Positions 7,429 through 15,581 of a DNA stretch of 16,636 bases are shown piece after piece (within the stretch, counting starts at the first letter, position 1; each line of letters opens with the position of its first letter). The position numbers and the translations under genes were made by a program. Source of the stretch: an uncultured Bacteroidia bacterium (GTDB taxonomy: Bacteria; Bacteroidota; Bacteroidia; Bacteroidales; UBA932). The notes under the pieces are model-generated. The model saw only the letters and a list, made by a program, of their open reading frames with translations. It was not told the DNA's origin and did no database searches. The stretch spans positions 1 through 16,636 of the forward strand of contig CADBPH010000297.1 of NCBI GenBank assembly GCA_902796455.1. The letters are read 5' to 3'.

Positions 7429-8948
7429 AACTGGAACAAATCATACAGGATACAGGGGTTCTCTCCATCAAGGGAGACGCCGCGACCGAGATCCGGAGCA
7501 TTTGCGATGATTCCCGCAAAGCCTGCCCCGGCGCCCTCTTCGTCGCCGTGAAAGGGTTCGCCCGCGACGGACACGAGTACATCGACCGTGCCGTCCAAAG
7601 CGGCGCCGCGGCCGTCATGTACGACGATGAGCAGGCGCTCGCCGCCGCACTGGCCCGCATCAGTCCGGCCCACGACGGCGAAGCGAAGTCCGGGCATATT
7701 GAAGCCATCGGACGGGTCGCTTTTGTCAAAGTGGCCCATGCCCGCCATGCCCTGGCCGTCGCAGCCGCCAACTTCTACGACAACCCGTCCCGGAAACTCA
7801 CGCTGGTGGGAATCACGGGGACCAACGGAAAAACGACGACGGTCACGCTCCTGTACAACCTGTTCATGGACCTCGGATACCACTGCGGACTGCTTTCAAC
7901 GATTGCCAATTACGTGGGACGCAGGGAATTGGAGACATCGAACACGACCTCCGACCCGATCACCACGAATGCCCTGATGGCAGAGATGGTCCGGGAAGGA
8001 TGCGCCTACTGCTTCATGGAGGTCAGTTCCATCGGCATGGAACAGGAACGCGTGGCCGGCCTGCAATTCAAAGTCGGCATCTTCTCGAACCTGACCCATG
8101 ACCACCTGGACTACCACAAGACCTTCGCGGAGTATCTCCGCTGCAAGAAACTCTTTTTCGACAGCCTGCCCGCCGATGCCTTCGCGCTGATCAACATCGA
8201 CGATAAAAACGGGCGCGTCATGGTCCAGAACACGAAAGCGAAAGTTGTCACGTATTCCTGCCGGAGCCTCGCGGACCACACCTGCCGCATCATGGAAGAA
8301 AGCTTCGACGGCATGCAGCTGAAACTGGACGGCAAGGAAACCTGGACGCGGCTGATCGGCCAGCACAATGCCTACAACCTGCTGGCCATCTACGCGACGG
8401 CCCGCCTGCTCGGGGCGGAGGAAGATGAAACCCTCGTCGCAATCAGCAAGTTATCCTCCGCAAAAGGCCGGCTGGAGACCCTGCGCGGCCCGCGGGACCT
8501 CAGCGTTGTCCTGGATTACGCCCATACCCCCGACGCCCTGGAGAACGTCCTGAAGACCCTCCGGGACATCGCCCCGAAGCGCACCCTGATCTGCCTGTTC
8601 GGCTGCGGCGGAGACCGGGACAAAACCAAACGGCCCGAGATGGCTGCCGTGGCCGAAAAATACAGCGACCGGATTTTCGTCACGTCCGACAACAGCCGCA
8701 CGGAAAAGACGGAAGACATCCTGGAAGACATCCGGAAGGGATTCAGTCCGGCCGCAGGGAGCAAGACGCTCTTCATCGCCGACCGCCGGGAAGCCATCCG
8801 GACGGCCCTGATGCTCGCCCCGCAAGGAGCCACCATCCTGCTCGCCGGGAAAGGACATGAAACCTACCAGATCATCGGAACGGAACACCGCCATTTCGAC
8901 GAACGGGAAATTGTCGCGGAAGTATTTGCCGCAATGGAAAACCAGTAA
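7425..8948 (+). CDS. murE: UDP-MurNAc-tripeptide synthetase MurE (probably meso-diaminopimelate-adding)
   Basis: This ATP-dependent Mur ligase adds the third amino acid to UDP-MurNAc-L-Ala-D-Glu in the cytoplasm. Its 507 residues show the P-loop GITGTNGKTTT at 129-139, TTSDP at 174-178, NLTHDHLDYH at 222-231, a likely carbamylated Lys241, GRLETL at 348-353, DYAHTPDALENVL at 364-376, FGCGGDRDKTKRP at 392-404 and GKGHETYQ at 475-482. The specificity loop reads DNSR at 422-425; meso-Dap enzymes normally have DNPR, so the key Arg is kept but Pro is replaced by Ser. Meso-Dap use is inferred from that Arg and the Gram-negative context. The start at 7425 overlaps the ftsI stop (ATGA); an upstream in-frame ATG at 7377 lies inside ftsI and is unlikely. 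Confidence 0.96.
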   Translation: MKLEQIIQDTGVLSIKGDAATEIRSICDDSRKACPGALFVAVKGFARDGHEYIDRAVQSGAAAVMYDDEQALAAALARISPAHDGEAKSGHIEAIGRVAFVKVAHARHALAVAAANFYDNPSRKLTLVGITGTNGKTTTVTLLYNLFMDLGYHCGLLSTIANYVGRRELETSNTTSDPITTNALMAEMVREGCAYCFMEVSSIGMEQERVAGLQFKVGIFSNLTHDHLDYHKTFAEYLRCKKLFFDSLPADAFALINIDDKNGRVMVQNTKAKVVTYSCRSLADHTCRIMEESFDGMQLKLDGKETWTRLIGQHNAYNLLAIYATARLLGAEEDETLVAISKLSSAKGRLETLRGPRDLSVVLDYAHTPDALENVLKTLRDIAPKRTLICLFGCGGDRDKTKRPEMAAVAEKYSDRIFVTSDNSRTEKTEDILEDIRKGFSPAAGSKTLFIADRREAIRTALMLAPQGATILLAGKGHETYQIIGTEHRHFDEREIVAEVFAAMENQ

Positions 8949-8961
8949 ACAGACCTGAACC

Positions 8962-10263
8962 ATGATATACCATTTGTTTGAAGCACTGAAGGGCTACGAC
9001 ATCCCGGGACAGGGGTTGATGCATTACCTGTCTTTCCGGGCCATGCTCGCCAGCATCACCGCCATGCTCATTGCGTTCTTCGCCGGTAAAAGGATCATCC
9101 ACTGGCTGCAGCGCAAGCAGATCGGTGAAACCATCCGGGATCTCGGTCTTGAAGGCCAGATGCAGAAAAAGGGCACCCCGACCATGGGCGGAGTCATCAT
9201 CATCCTCGCCGTCGTCATTTCCGCCCTGCTGTTCTGCAACCTGACGAACATCTACGTCCTCCTGCTGTTGCTGACGACACTCTGGTGCGGTGCGATCGGC
9301 TTCACGGACGATTACATCAAAGTCTTCAAGCACAACAAAGAAGGCATGAGCGAGAAAGGGAAGCTCGGCCTGCAGCTTATCCTGGGTCTGGCCATCGGAC
9401 TGACCGTCTGCTTCAACCCGGACATTGTCGTCCGGGAGAAAGTCAAGGTCAGCGACCCGACCGTTTATGTCAGCCAGGACAGCAACGAACTGGATGTCAA
9501 CTCGGAAAGGCTTATCGAAAACAGCACCTGGCAGAATCAGGATGTCATCAAGAGCACCAAGACCACCATTCCCTTTGTCAAGAACCACGAGTTCGATTAC
9601 AAATGGCTCTCCCCCTTCAAGGGGAAATGGGGATGGTATTGCAAATGGGCCATCTACGTCGTCATGATCGTCCTGGTCGTGATGGCATGCTCGAACGGCA
9701 CCAACCTGACCGTCGGCATGGACGGCCTGGCTGTCGGAACCTCCGCCATCGTCGGAGTGGTCATCGGCATCCTGGCCTGGCTGAGCGGCAACCTGTTGAA
9801 TTCTAACTATCTCAATATCATGTATATCCCGGGAACCGGCGAGGTGGCGATCTTCATGTCCGCCTTCGTCGGAGCCCTGATCGGATTCCTCTGGTACAAT
9901 TCCTTCCCGGCCCAGGTATTCATGGGCGACACCGGCAGCCTGACCATCGGCGGCATCATCGGCGTCAGCGCGATCCTGATCCGGAAAGAGTTGCTGCTGC
10001 CCATCTTGTGCGGAATTTTCCTGGTCGAGAGCCTGTCCGTCCTGATGCAGCGTTTCTACTTCAAATATACCCGGAAGAAATACGGGGAGGGCAGGCGGAT
10101 CTTCAAGATGACTCCCCTGCACCACCACTTCCAGAAAGAAGGGATCCCGGCCCTGATTTCCAAGCCGGAGCGGGCGATTCCCGAAGCCAAGATCGTGACA
10201 CGGTTCTGGATCATCGGCCTGATCCTCGCCGTCAGCACCCTCGCCCTGCTGAAAATCCGATAA
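8962..10263 (+). CDS. mraY: Phospho-MurNAc-pentapeptide transferase MraY (lipid I synthase)
   Basis: MraY transfers phospho-MurNAc-pentapeptide onto undecaprenyl phosphate at the inner membrane. The 433-residue polytopic protein has the catalytic landmarks: FTDDYIK with Asp116/Asp117, QVFMGDTGS with Asp323, and the TPLHHHF histidine motif at 384-390. It is about 70 residues longer than the E. coli enzyme, mostly from a hydrophilic insertion at about 152-222 after the fourth membrane helix; Bacteroidota MraY proteins are known to be long. The motif usually reading NLTDGxDGLA is NLTVGMDGLA here (248-257), with Val251 (codon GTC) where Asp is expected. murE ends 13 bases upstream, and no murF lies between them. 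Confidence 0.96.
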   Translation: MIYHLFEALKGYDIPGQGLMHYLSFRAMLASITAMLIAFFAGKRIIHWLQRKQIGETIRDLGLEGQMQKKGTPTMGGVIIILAVVISALLFCNLTNIYVLLLLLTTLWCGAIGFTDDYIKVFKHNKEGMSEKGKLGLQLILGLAIGLTVCFNPDIVVREKVKVSDPTVYVSQDSNELDVNSERLIENSTWQNQDVIKSTKTTIPFVKNHEFDYKWLSPFKGKWGWYCKWAIYVVMIVLVVMACSNGTNLTVGMDGLAVGTSAIVGVVIGILAWLSGNLLNSNYLNIMYIPGTGEVAIFMSAFVGALIGFLWYNSFPAQVFMGDTGSLTIGGIIGVSAILIRKELLLPILCGIFLVESLSVLMQRFYFKYTRKKYGEGRRIFKMTPLHHHFQKEGIPALISKPERAIPEAKIVTRFWIIGLILAVSTLALLKIR

Positions 10264-10304
10264 TATGAATATGAACCTTTTAGCATAAAATAATAGAATT
10301 AGAT
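10264..10304 (+). other. AT-rich mraY-murD spacer
   Basis: At 41 bases this is the longest gap inside the cluster, and it is far richer in A and T than its flanks. It contains a seven-codon reading frame (10265-10288, MNMNLLA then TAA) and A-rich sequence before the murD ATG. No TAnnTTTG box or hairpin is visible. It most likely serves as the murD ribosome-loading region. Confidence 0.4.
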
Positions 10305-11645
10305 ATGGCAAGAGTCGTTGTTTTGGGTGGAGCAGAAAGCGGTGTCGGAGCCGCCGTATTGGCCAAAGTGAAAGGATTTGATGTCTTCCTCTCGGACAAG
10401 GGGAAAATCGGGGAACAGTATGTCGAGACCCTCCGGAAATGGGACATCCCTTTTGAAGAGGGCGTCCACAGCGAGGAGTTGATTCTCAACGCAGACGAAA
10501 TCGTCAAGAGCCCGGGCATCCCTTCTACCGCCCCCATGGTGCGCAAGGTAATGGACAAGGGCATCCCGGTCATTTCGGAGATTGAATTCGCCGGCCGTTA
10601 CGATTCGGCGAAAAAAATCTGCATCACCGGAAGCAACGGCAAGACAACGACGACCACCCTGATTTACTACCTGCTGCAGCAGGCGGGGCTGAACGTGGGA
10701 CTCGGCGGAAACATCGGCAAGAGCTACGCCTACCAGGTCGCCACCGAACATTTCGACTATTATGTGCTGGAAATCAGCAGTTTCCAACTTGACAACTGCT
10801 ATGAGTTCCACCCGGACATCGCCATCATCACCAACATCACCCCGGACCACCTGGACCGCTATGACTACAAGATGGAGAACTATGTGAAATCCAAATTCCG
10901 GATCACCCGCAACCTCAGCCGGGAAGACTGCTTCATCTTCGACTCGGACGACGAGATCACGGTCGGCCACCTCAGCCAGATTGTCCTGCAATGCAAGAAA
11001 CTGCCGTTCACGCAGAAAGGAGAGGTGGAACAGGGCGCCTTCGTCAAGGACGACAAAATGGTGGTCCGCTATGGCGAGGACGAATGCGACGTCTACCTGA
11101 AAGAACTCGCGCTCGGCGGGAAGCACAACATCTATAATTCCATGGCTGCCGCCCTGGCCGCCAAGGCAACCGGAATCGACAACCGGATCATCCGCGAATC
11201 CCTGGAGACCTTCCAGCCCATCGCCCACCGCCTGGAACCCGTGCTGAGCGTCGGCGGCGTCCTGTATATCAACGATTCAAAGGCAACCAACGTGGATGCA
11301 GCCTGGTATGCACTTGAGTGCCAGAAAAAACCAGTGGTCTGGATTGTCGGCGGGAAGGATAAGGGCAATGACTACAGCGTCCTCGAGGACCTGGTGAAAG
11401 AAAAAGTGAAAGCCATCGTCTGCATGGGTGTGGACAACACCAAAATCCATGAAGCATTCGAAGGCATCGTGGGCGGCGCGAACATGACGGACACCCTGTC
11501 GGCGGAAGAAGCCGTCCAGGCGGCCAGCCGTTTCGCCGCGGACGGAGATGTCGTGCTGCTGAGCCCCTGCTGCGCCAGTTTCGACCTCTTCGCCAACTAT
11601 GAGGACCGCGGGGACAAATTCAAAGAGGCGGTACGCAACCTGTAA
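10305..11645 (+). CDS. murD: UDP-MurNAc-L-alanine:D-glutamate ligase MurD
   Basis: MurD adds D-glutamate to UDP-MurNAc-L-Ala with ATP hydrolysis. The 446-residue protein has the three Mur-ligase domains: a Rossmann-like UDP-binding start (VVVLGGAESGVGAAVLA at 4-20), a central ATPase with P-loop ITGSNGKTTTT at 107-117, and a C-terminal domain. Other landmarks are EISSFQLD at 156-163, NITPDHLDRY at 177-186, a likely carbamylated Lys197, then NDSKATN and LSPCCASFDLFANYEDRG near the end. The last two are classic MurD signatures, which separates it from MurC and MurE in the same cluster. It lies 41 bases after mraY and 23 bases before ftsW. Confidence 0.97.
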   Translation: MARVVVLGGAESGVGAAVLAKVKGFDVFLSDKGKIGEQYVETLRKWDIPFEEGVHSEELILNADEIVKSPGIPSTAPMVRKVMDKGIPVISEIEFAGRYDSAKKICITGSNGKTTTTTLIYYLLQQAGLNVGLGGNIGKSYAYQVATEHFDYYVLEISSFQLDNCYEFHPDIAIITNITPDHLDRYDYKMENYVKSKFRITRNLSREDCFIFDSDDEITVGHLSQIVLQCKKLPFTQKGEVEQGAFVKDDKMVVRYGEDECDVYLKELALGGKHNIYNSMAAALAAKATGIDNRIIRESLETFQPIAHRLEPVLSVGGVLYINDSKATNVDAAWYALECQKKPVVWIVGGKDKGNDYSVLEDLVKEKVKAIVCMGVDNTKIHEAFEGIVGGANMTDTLSAEEAVQAASRFAADGDVVLLSPCCASFDLFANYEDRGDKFKEAVRNL

Positions 11646-11668
11646 ATAAACCCAACCGATCAGCAGAG

Positions 11669-13042
11669 ATGGCAGGAAAGACAAAAAGAAAAGGCGGATT
11701 CTGGAACTTCGTAGACAACTTCGAGGGGGACAAGATCGTATGGATGATCGTGCTGTTGCTGATCATGATTTCCATCCTGGCCATTTCTTCGTCGACCTCG
11801 CTACTGGCCATCGAGACAAAAAGTACGCGCAGCGCCATCATCGTCGAACAGATGAAAATCGCAGCGCTCGGTCTCGCGCTGATTATCGGGTGCTATAATA
11901 TCAAGCGGATCAAGTTTTTCCGGTTCATCTCCCAATTCGGGTTCATCCTCTCCCTCGGCCTGTTGTCCATGCTGGTTTTCCACATCAGCCTCGGCGGCAT
12001 CAAACCCGTTAATATCAACGGCGCGACCCGCGCCCTGAGCATCATGGGCAAATTCACCCTCCACGTCTCGGAGGTCGTCAAAGTCGCGATGGTCATGTAC
12101 CTGGCCTGGGCCGTGGATACGTACCGCAAAGATGGCTTCACCCTGGCGAACTCCCTGGCTGAAACCCGGTACTTCTCCTTCATGGGCAGGGACTTCTGGA
12201 AGAAAGCATTCTATATCTACGGGCCTATCCTGATCGTTTGCGTCGGGCTGATGGACGGCAGCAACTCCGCCGCCGCTTTCATCGGACTCATCATGGGCGT
12301 AACCATCCTGATCGGCGGCATCAAGATCCGGGAGCTGATTCCCTTCGCCCTGGTCGGCGTGGTGCTGATCGGACTGGCCGTAGGCGTATCCCTGGCCACG
12401 GAGGGAAAGGTGTTCGAGCGGGTCTACACCGCTGCCGAGCGGATCAAGCGATTCTCGGAAAATCCTGAACAGCAACTGCTTGCGCAGAAACGGGGCACCA
12501 AGGAGTTCCAGGAAGTCCTGGACAAAGTCCGCCAGCCCATCAGTGCCAAGGTGGCGGTCAGCGAGGGCGGCCTGATGGGGAAAGGTCCCGGACGCAGCAC
12601 CCAGCGCTATATCGTCCCGGTCATGTTCGGAGACTACATGTTCAGTTTCATCGTGGAAGAATACGGCCTGTTCGGCGCGCTGGTCGTCCTGATCCTGTAT
12701 GGCAGCCTCCTCGCCCGGGGCTCCATCATCGTGCGCAACTGTGACAGCGTTTTCGCCAAAACCGCCGTCGCAGGGCTCGTCATCCTGATCTCCGGCCAGG
12801 CGCTCCTGCACATGTTCGTCAACGTCGACCTGGGGCCGCTTACCGGCCAGACCCTCCCCATGATCAGCCACGGCAACGCTTCCTTCCTCTGCTTCAGCAT
12901 CGCTTTCGGCATCATTCTCTCCATCAGCCGGATGGCCAAGAAGAAGATTGATAAAGAAACCTTTGCCGCGGAGCCGATTGTCGAAGCCTCCGACCCGGTC
13001 GGAGACGAAATGGATACACTGGAAAACATTTACGATATTTGA
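11669..13042 (+). CDS. ftsW: Septal peptidoglycan polymerase FtsW (SEDS family)
   Basis: FtsW polymerises lipid II at the septum as the partner of FtsI. The 457-residue protein has a short basic N-terminus and about ten hydrophobic membrane segments. SEDS landmarks are visible: NGATRAL at 117-123, SEVVKV at 134-139, and GRSTQRYIVPVMFGDYMFSFIVEEYGL near 308-334, where Asp322 takes the place of the essential SEDS aspartate. GQALLHMFVNVDLGPLTGQTLPMISHG follows near 376-402. Position between murD and murG argues for FtsW over RodA. Two motifs are variant: HVSE where QPSE is usual, and ISHGNAS where a GGxS-type ending is more common. The tail after 425 is hydrophilic and acidic. It lies 6 bases before murG. 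Confidence 0.95.
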   Translation: MAGKTKRKGGFWNFVDNFEGDKIVWMIVLLLIMISILAISSSTSLLAIETKSTRSAIIVEQMKIAALGLALIIGCYNIKRIKFFRFISQFGFILSLGLLSMLVFHISLGGIKPVNINGATRALSIMGKFTLHVSEVVKVAMVMYLAWAVDTYRKDGFTLANSLAETRYFSFMGRDFWKKAFYIYGPILIVCVGLMDGSNSAAAFIGLIMGVTILIGGIKIRELIPFALVGVVLIGLAVGVSLATEGKVFERVYTAAERIKRFSENPEQQLLAQKRGTKEFQEVLDKVRQPISAKVAVSEGGLMGKGPGRSTQRYIVPVMFGDYMFSFIVEEYGLFGALVVLILYGSLLARGSIIVRNCDSVFAKTAVAGLVILISGQALLHMFVNVDLGPLTGQTLPMISHGNASFLCFSIAFGIILSISRMAKKKIDKETFAAEPIVEASDPVGDEMDTLENIYDI

Positions 13043-13048
13043 TAAGTC

Positions 13049-14200
13049 ATGACATACAAACCTTTACGGATCATCATCAGCGGCGGAGGCACGGGAGGAC
13101 ACATTTTCCCGGCCATCTCGATTGCGAATAAACTGAAGGAACTGAACCCGGAAAGCGAAATCCTTTTCGTCGGCGCCGAGGGCAAGATGGAAATGGAGAA
13201 AGTCCCCGCGGCCGGATACCGGATCGTGGGACTTCCCGTCGTCGGCCTGCAGCGTCAGTTCAGCCTGAAGAATCTGTTGAATGACATCACGGTTCCGTTC
13301 AAGCTGATGGGCAGCATCCGCCGTGCCGGAAAGATTGTCAAGGATTTCCGGCCGGATATCGCCATCGGGGTCGGCGGATACGCCAGCGCTCCCCTCCTGC
13401 TGGCCGCCCAGCGCAAGAAAATCCCGACGCTCATCCAGGAGCAGAACGGATTCGCCGGCCTGACCAACAAGATGTTGGGCAAAAAGGTGGACTGCATCTG
13501 CGTCGCCTATGACGGAATGGAGCGGTTTTTCCCGGCCCAGAAGATTGTCATGAGCGGGAACCCCATCCGGAAGGAAATCGTCCCGCCTACGGCGGAAATG
13601 GTGCAGGAAGGGCTGGCTTATTACCATCTCGATCCGGCCAAGAAGCACATCCTGATCGTCGGAGGCAGCCTGGGCAGCGGCACCCTCAACAAAGCCGTCC
13701 GGACATGGATTGAAGAAGGTTGCACCGGAGGCGAGAATGTTGAAATCCTCTGGCAGTGCGGACGTTACTATAAAGCCGGAATCGACGAATTCATGGAAGC
13801 AGCCCGTGAAAAGGGCTTCGGAGGTGAGAATCTTTCCTTCATCCACCATACCGACTTCATCGGCCGGATGGACCTGGCCTATGCCGTGGCGGATGTCGTC
13901 ATCTCCCGCTCGGGCGCCAGCACGGTCTCGGAACTGTGCGCAGCCCACAGGGCCGCCATCTTCGTTCCCTCTCCCAACGTCGCCGAAGACCACCAGACCC
14001 ACAACGCCATGGCCCTGGTCCGCAAAGACGCGGCCCTGATGGTACGGGATGACGAGGCACGGGAAAAACTCATGGGAACCGCCCTGTACCTGCTGAAAGA
14101 TTCGAAGAAAATCGCCCGCATGCAGGAGAACATCGCTGCGCTGGCCCTGCCGGATGCGGCGAAGACCATCGCAGACGAAGCCTATAAACTAGTTAAGTAA
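13049..14200 (+). CDS. murG: Lipid II synthase MurG (UDP-GlcNAc transferase)
   Basis: MurG is the peripheral inner-membrane GT-B glycosyltransferase (GT28) that adds GlcNAc to lipid I. The 383-residue protein opens with the glycine-rich loop SGGGTGGHIFPA at 11-22. It continues with GVGGYASAP, IQEQNGFAGLTNK and MSGNPIRKE, and has a second Rossmann domain starting ILIVGGSLGSGTLNKAV. Near the end come ISRSGASTVSEL and NVAEDHQTHNA, the donor-sugar binding region. All expected motifs are present and the length is close to the family norm (about 355-370). It fits tightly between ftsW and murC with gaps of 6 and 4 bases. Confidence 0.97.
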   Translation: MTYKPLRIIISGGGTGGHIFPAISIANKLKELNPESEILFVGAEGKMEMEKVPAAGYRIVGLPVVGLQRQFSLKNLLNDITVPFKLMGSIRRAGKIVKDFRPDIAIGVGGYASAPLLLAAQRKKIPTLIQEQNGFAGLTNKMLGKKVDCICVAYDGMERFFPAQKIVMSGNPIRKEIVPPTAEMVQEGLAYYHLDPAKKHILIVGGSLGSGTLNKAVRTWIEEGCTGGENVEILWQCGRYYKAGIDEFMEAAREKGFGGENLSFIHHTDFIGRMDLAYAVADVVISRSGASTVSELCAAHRAAIFVPSPNVAEDHQTHNAMALVRKDAALMVRDDEAREKLMGTALYLLKDSKKIARMQENIAALALPDAAKTIADEAYKLVK

Positions 14201-14204
14201 ACAA

Positions 14205-15572
14205 ATGGAATACAAGAATATCTATTTTATCGGAATCGGCGGGATCGGCATGAGTGCCATCGCCCGGTATTACAAGCAAAAAGGGCTCGCCGTATCCGGA
14301 TATGACAGAACCCCTTCCGACCTGACCCGGTCGCTGGAATCGGAAGGGATCAATGTCCACTATGAAGATTTACCGTCACGGATCCCCGTCCCGGTCGAAG
14401 AAACCCTGGTGGTCTATACACCCGCCGTCCCGCAAGACTTCGGAGAGCTCGTGAAGGCCCGCAGCGCAGGATACCGCGTCATCAAGCGCTCCCAGATGCT
14501 CGGGGAAATCTCCCGCGGGCAGCGGTGCATCGCCGTCGCAGGCACCCATGGGAAGACCACGACCAGTACCCTGGCCGCACACATCCTCACCGAGAGCGGT
14601 GAAGGCTGCTCCGCATTCCTGGGCGGCATTTCGAAGAATTACCGGACCAATCTGCTGGTCAGCACACGGGGAACAATTGTCGCCGAGGCAGATGAATTCG
14701 ACCGCTCTTTCCTGCAGCTCTTCCCCGAAATCGCCGTCATCACGGCCATGGACCCGGACCACCTGGACATCTACGGAAACGCCGAGGCTTACCGGCAGGC
14801 ATTCCGGGATTTCGCCTCCCAGGTCAGCGGAACACTGATTGTCAAGTCCGGCCTCCCGCTCGGAACCGGGGATACGCCCGCCCGCATCCTGACCTACCAC
14901 ACCAGCGACCCGGCCGCGGATTATCACGGCGAGAACCTGCATGTGGATGAACTGGGACACTATGTCTTCGACCTGGTTTATCCGGGCGGCGTCCTGGAGC
15001 AGATCCGTCCCGGCGTACCGGGCCGGCTCAATGTTGAAAACAGCATCGCGGCCGCGGCAATCTGCCTGGAATACGGCATTGCACCGGAAGCCGTCCGAAA
15101 AGCCATCGGATCATTCCAAGGAGTCATGCGCCGGCTGGACGTGCACCTGAACACGCCGCAGCTGACCTACCTGGACGATTATGCCCATCATCCGGCCGAA
15201 CTTGCCAGCGCGATCGGAGCCCTGCGCGATATGTTTCCGGGGCGCAAACTGACCGGCATTTTCCAACCGCACCTGTACACCCGCACCCGGGATTTCGCAC
15301 CGGATTTTGCACAGTCACTCAGCCGGCTGGACAAATTGATCCTGCTGGACATCTATCCGGCACGGGAGGAACCGATCCCGGGCGTAACCTCCGAACTGAT
15401 TTTCAATGCCGTAACCGCCCCGGAGAAAGTCCTCCTGCACAAGGAAGAATTGATGGATTACCTGCGGAAGGAACCGCTGGACGTCCTGGTTACATTCGGT
15501 GCCGGGAATATCGACCGGTTCATCGGACCGATTACTGAAATGCTTGAGAAACGCTTAAAAGGAACCCTATAA
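14205..15572 (+). CDS. murC: UDP-MurNAc:L-alanine ligase MurC
   Basis: MurC adds the first stem residue, L-alanine, to UDP-MurNAc. The 455-residue protein has the diagnostic N-terminal FIGIGGIGMSAIA at 8-20, P-loop AGTHGKTTTSTL at 112-123 (the His after GT is typical of MurC), EADEFDRSFL at 161-170, DPDHLDIYG at 183-191, DDYAHHPAE at 324-332, FQPHLYTRT at 353-361 and a terminal VTFGAGNID at 429-437. Length agrees with the family. Placement directly before ftsQ and after murG is the usual arrangement in this phylum. It starts 4 bases after the murG stop and ends 9 bases before ftsQ. Confidence 0.97.
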   Translation: MEYKNIYFIGIGGIGMSAIARYYKQKGLAVSGYDRTPSDLTRSLESEGINVHYEDLPSRIPVPVEETLVVYTPAVPQDFGELVKARSAGYRVIKRSQMLGEISRGQRCIAVAGTHGKTTTSTLAAHILTESGEGCSAFLGGISKNYRTNLLVSTRGTIVAEADEFDRSFLQLFPEIAVITAMDPDHLDIYGNAEAYRQAFRDFASQVSGTLIVKSGLPLGTGDTPARILTYHTSDPAADYHGENLHVDELGHYVFDLVYPGGVLEQIRPGVPGRLNVENSIAAAAICLEYGIAPEAVRKAIGSFQGVMRRLDVHLNTPQLTYLDDYAHHPAELASAIGALRDMFPGRKLTGIFQPHLYTRTRDFAPDFAQSLSRLDKLILLDIYPAREEPIPGVTSELIFNAVTAPEKVLLHKEELMDYLRKEPLDVLVTFGAGNIDRFIGPITEMLEKRLKGTL

Positions 15573-15581
15573 CCCCCTTCT

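Noticed and set aside
10265..10288. Seven-codon frame MNMNLLA in the mraY-murD gap as a leader peptide
   Set aside because: Too short to assess, with no attenuator hairpin or regulatory codon run after it; probably chance in an AT-rich spacer.
8872..10311. A 479-codon minus-strand frame opposite mraY
   Set aside because: The translation is Asp/Gln/His-rich low-complexity sequence, the mirror of hydrophobic codons in mraY, with no domain. It is a shadow.
11801..12871. A 356-codon minus-strand frame opposite ftsW
   Set aside because: Same reason: an acidic, Gln/His-rich mirror of membrane-helix codons with no family resemblance.
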